From Pedobacter cryoconitis (GTDB taxonomy: Bacteria; Bacteroidota; Bacteroidia; Sphingobacteriales; Sphingobacteriaceae), in the NCBI RefSeq assembly GCF_014200605.1, contig NZ_JACHCE010000001.1, positions 558,001 through 622,000 on the forward strand: DNA of 64,000 nt. The letters run 5' to 3'. The notes under the pieces are model-generated. The model searched no databases and was not told the DNA's origin. It saw only the letters and a program-made list of their open reading frames with translations. This document shows positions 62,719-64,000 of the stretch, in pieces. The first letter of the stretch is position 1; every line of letters starts with the position of its first letter. A program made the translations under genes and the position numbers.

Positions 62719-63243
62719 TTATTTAACACTACAGGCTTTATCCAGTTCTGATAAGAGCTTTTTATTAAAGGGTATAGGAATTAACGAATCCTGCGCTGTA
62801 TTATATTCAAATAACTGTCTTTTTGCAGGGTCGAAAGTATATCTTGCAATTACCGGATCATGATCGGGATAACTTTCATGGATGCTATAATCATAAGTTT
62901 TAGAGTAGCTCATTGCACTATCGATTTTCGCAGAGGGGCTGCCTTCCAGCATAAAGCCAAAAGAGGTACCTCCATTTTTAATGACCCGTTCTGCTAATCC
63001 ATTAGTTAATTGCTTATAACTTGCTGAACTGGTCAGAATCTGATAAACGATCTGACTGCATGAACTATTAGGAAGAGGTTTTATAGTGCCGGCATTCAAA
63101 GGTTTCTTTACAGCTGCGGTTTTAATCAGTGTATCTTTTTTGACCGTATCTTCTTTGTTATCAGATTGATGTTGTGTACAGGATGTGGCCAGTAAAAGAC
63201 CGGCAAATATTAAACTATGGAACTGGAATTTTTTAAGAATCAT
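62719..63243 (-). CDS. Hypothetical lipoprotein
   Basis: A 174-residue protein with a lipobox (LIFAGLLLATSCTQHQ). The next stretch is Lys/Asp-rich and disordered (SDNKEDTVKKDTLIKTAAVKK), then a compact domain (NSSCSQIVYQILTSSASYKQL) with no match I can name. It is the second gene after the membrane protein at 63259, with a 15-base gap; the two likely form an operon and may cooperate in the envelope. Confidence 0.7.
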   Translation of the reverse strand: MILKKFQFHSLIFAGLLLATSCTQHQSDNKEDTVKKDTLIKTAAVKKPLNAGTIKPLPNSSCSQIVYQILTSSASYKQLTNGLAERVIKNGGTSFGFMLEGSPSAKIDSAMSYSKTYDYSIHESYPDHDPVIARYTFDPAKRQLFEYNTAQDSLIPIPFNKKLLSELDKACSVK

Positions 63244-63258
63244 TTTTACACTAATATT

Positions 63259-64000
63259 TTATTCTAATCTTTTGATTACATGATCAAGATCATCTACAAC
63301 AAGAACAAATACGATTTGGTTTTTTGGAAACAGGGACTGTAATTTATTTCTCCAGTTGATCAGCGGGGTAAATGAATAACTGGTTTTTTCAATCTCCCGG
63401 GTACAGGAAATACTGATTTCATAAGTAAGCCCTACTTTTTTTACATAAGTACTCTTTGTGCTTTGCGCATCAAAGAAACCTATTTTATTAAGGCCTTCTG
63501 CAATTTGATGAATCTCGGTTGCCGGAATATTGCGTTTATCAAAGTTCAGTTGATTGATCGCCGGACCATTAGTTATGCTGATTTCATTCGCTTGATTAGT
63601 TCGGGCCGATAAATAATTATAACCTAAAAATGGGATAATTGTAACTGCTGCCCCGATAAGGCTGATTGCAAAGACTCTCCACAAACTGAATGCTTTTCCA
63701 CCATTACTGATATAATCAATGGTGTTGTTTTTTTGACTTCTCTGGAAGATGTATTGGGCAATTGAAGTATAAATTATAGGAATAATAAAATAAGGAGTCT
63801 TGCTGACCATTTTTATGGGCAAGAAGTAGATTGCTGTTATTAAGGCGATTGTAGTAATTATCCCATAGAGCAAAGCTTTCCTTGCCTTTTCTGGTTCACC
63901 AAACAATTTGAAATTTTCTGCAAACAAATATCCGGATGTTAACGGACCACCTAAATAAGTACCAAAATATATAGCCTTTTCGGTAAAAATATTGCTGTCT
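63259..64000 (-). CDS. Membrane protein, incomplete at the window edge
   Basis: The frame stays open from the stop at 63259 to the end of the window; upstream of a TTG at 63927 it continues as NIFTEKAIYFGTYLGGPLTS, which looks like real protein. The gene therefore begins beyond 64000. Visible features are two membrane helices after ARKALLYGIITTIALI (TTIALITAIYFLPI and FIIPIIYTSIAQYIF), a third (AISLIGAAVTIIPFLGYNYL) and a soluble C-terminal domain (about 110 residues, QIVFVLVVDDLDHVIKRLE). Function unknown; pairs with the lipoprotein downstream. Confidence 0.7.
   Translation of the reverse strand, partial: DSNIFTEKAIYFGTYLGGPLTSGYLFAENFKLFGEPEKARKALLYGIITTIALITAIYFLPIKMVSKTPYFIIPIIYTSIAQYIFQRSQKNNTIDYISNGGKAFSLWRVFAISLIGAAVTIIPFLGYNYLSARTNQANEISITNGPAINQLNFDKRNIPATEIHQIAEGLNKIGFFDAQSTKSTYVKKVGLTYEISISCTREIEKTSYSFTPLINWRNKLQSLFPKNQIVFVLVVDDLDHVIKRLE

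Overview
The window looks like chromosome of a Bacteroidota bacterium of the Sphingobacteriaceae, most likely Pedobacter or a close relative. The evidence is the gene content: the futalosine menaquinone enzyme MqnC, a Reg_prop/Y_Y_Y LytS-type kinase with a LytTR regulator, DUF3857/transglutaminase proteins, a DUF6443-type RHS relic, a NagB-LmbE fusion and Mpl. Starts lack strong Shine-Dalgarno sites, and several upstream regions carry Bacteroidota -7 boxes (TAnnTTTG), some with a TTTG-like -33 box 19 bases upstream. No rRNA, tRNA, CRISPR array or intact mobile element was found.

Layout. 1-4758: a TPR membrane protein, lysS and a long-chain acyl-CoA ligase. 4759-6990: a decay zone with a broken RHS-family gene (nonsense codon, frameshift, lost 3' end) joined to the 5' remnant of an IS110-family element whose leader folds like a bridge-RNA guide loop. 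6991-9055: the iscS-iscU-iscA iron-sulfur operon. 9164-14786: a dead methylmalonyl-CoA epimerase fragment, rpmE2, a GlmU-like protein, tpiA-prmA, mpl and an XRE regulator. 14840-20406: an acyltransferase-like protein, a very acidic small protein and a LytS/LytTR two-component pair. 20561-29854: two Tat-type ferritin-like proteins, mqnC, an active/inactive M16 protease pair and two DUF3857/transglutaminase proteins, one with its catalytic residues replaced.

30086-36899: GNAT, guaB, a LOG protein, a methylcrotonyl-CoA-type carboxylase beta subunit, a YwqK-like protein and trxB. 37367-46682: a five-gene operon (GH2, NagB-LmbE, FucP/NagP-type MFS transporter, GH125, GH20). Together these fit stepwise removal of alpha-mannose, beta-mannose and GlcNAc from N-glycan-type oligosaccharides, import of the sugar and its deamination to fructose-6-phosphate. 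No SusC/SusD pair is present. 46793-64000: an ECF sigma factor with a membrane partner, a DctA-type carrier, rplU-rpmA, an XRE regulator divergent from a PAS-DHp-REC protein with no kinase ATPase domain, an rnr operon with a prenyl synthase, MscS, a fused oligopeptide ABC ATPase, a conserved protein of unknown role, a luciferase-like oxidoreductase, and a membrane protein that runs off the window.

Most of the window is ordinary housekeeping sequence. The points most worth a second look are the IS110/bridge-RNA fossil, the glycan operon, the Tat ferritin pair, the dead transglutaminase paralogue, the ATPase-less hybrid signalling protein, and the terminators hidden inside coding ends of convergent genes.
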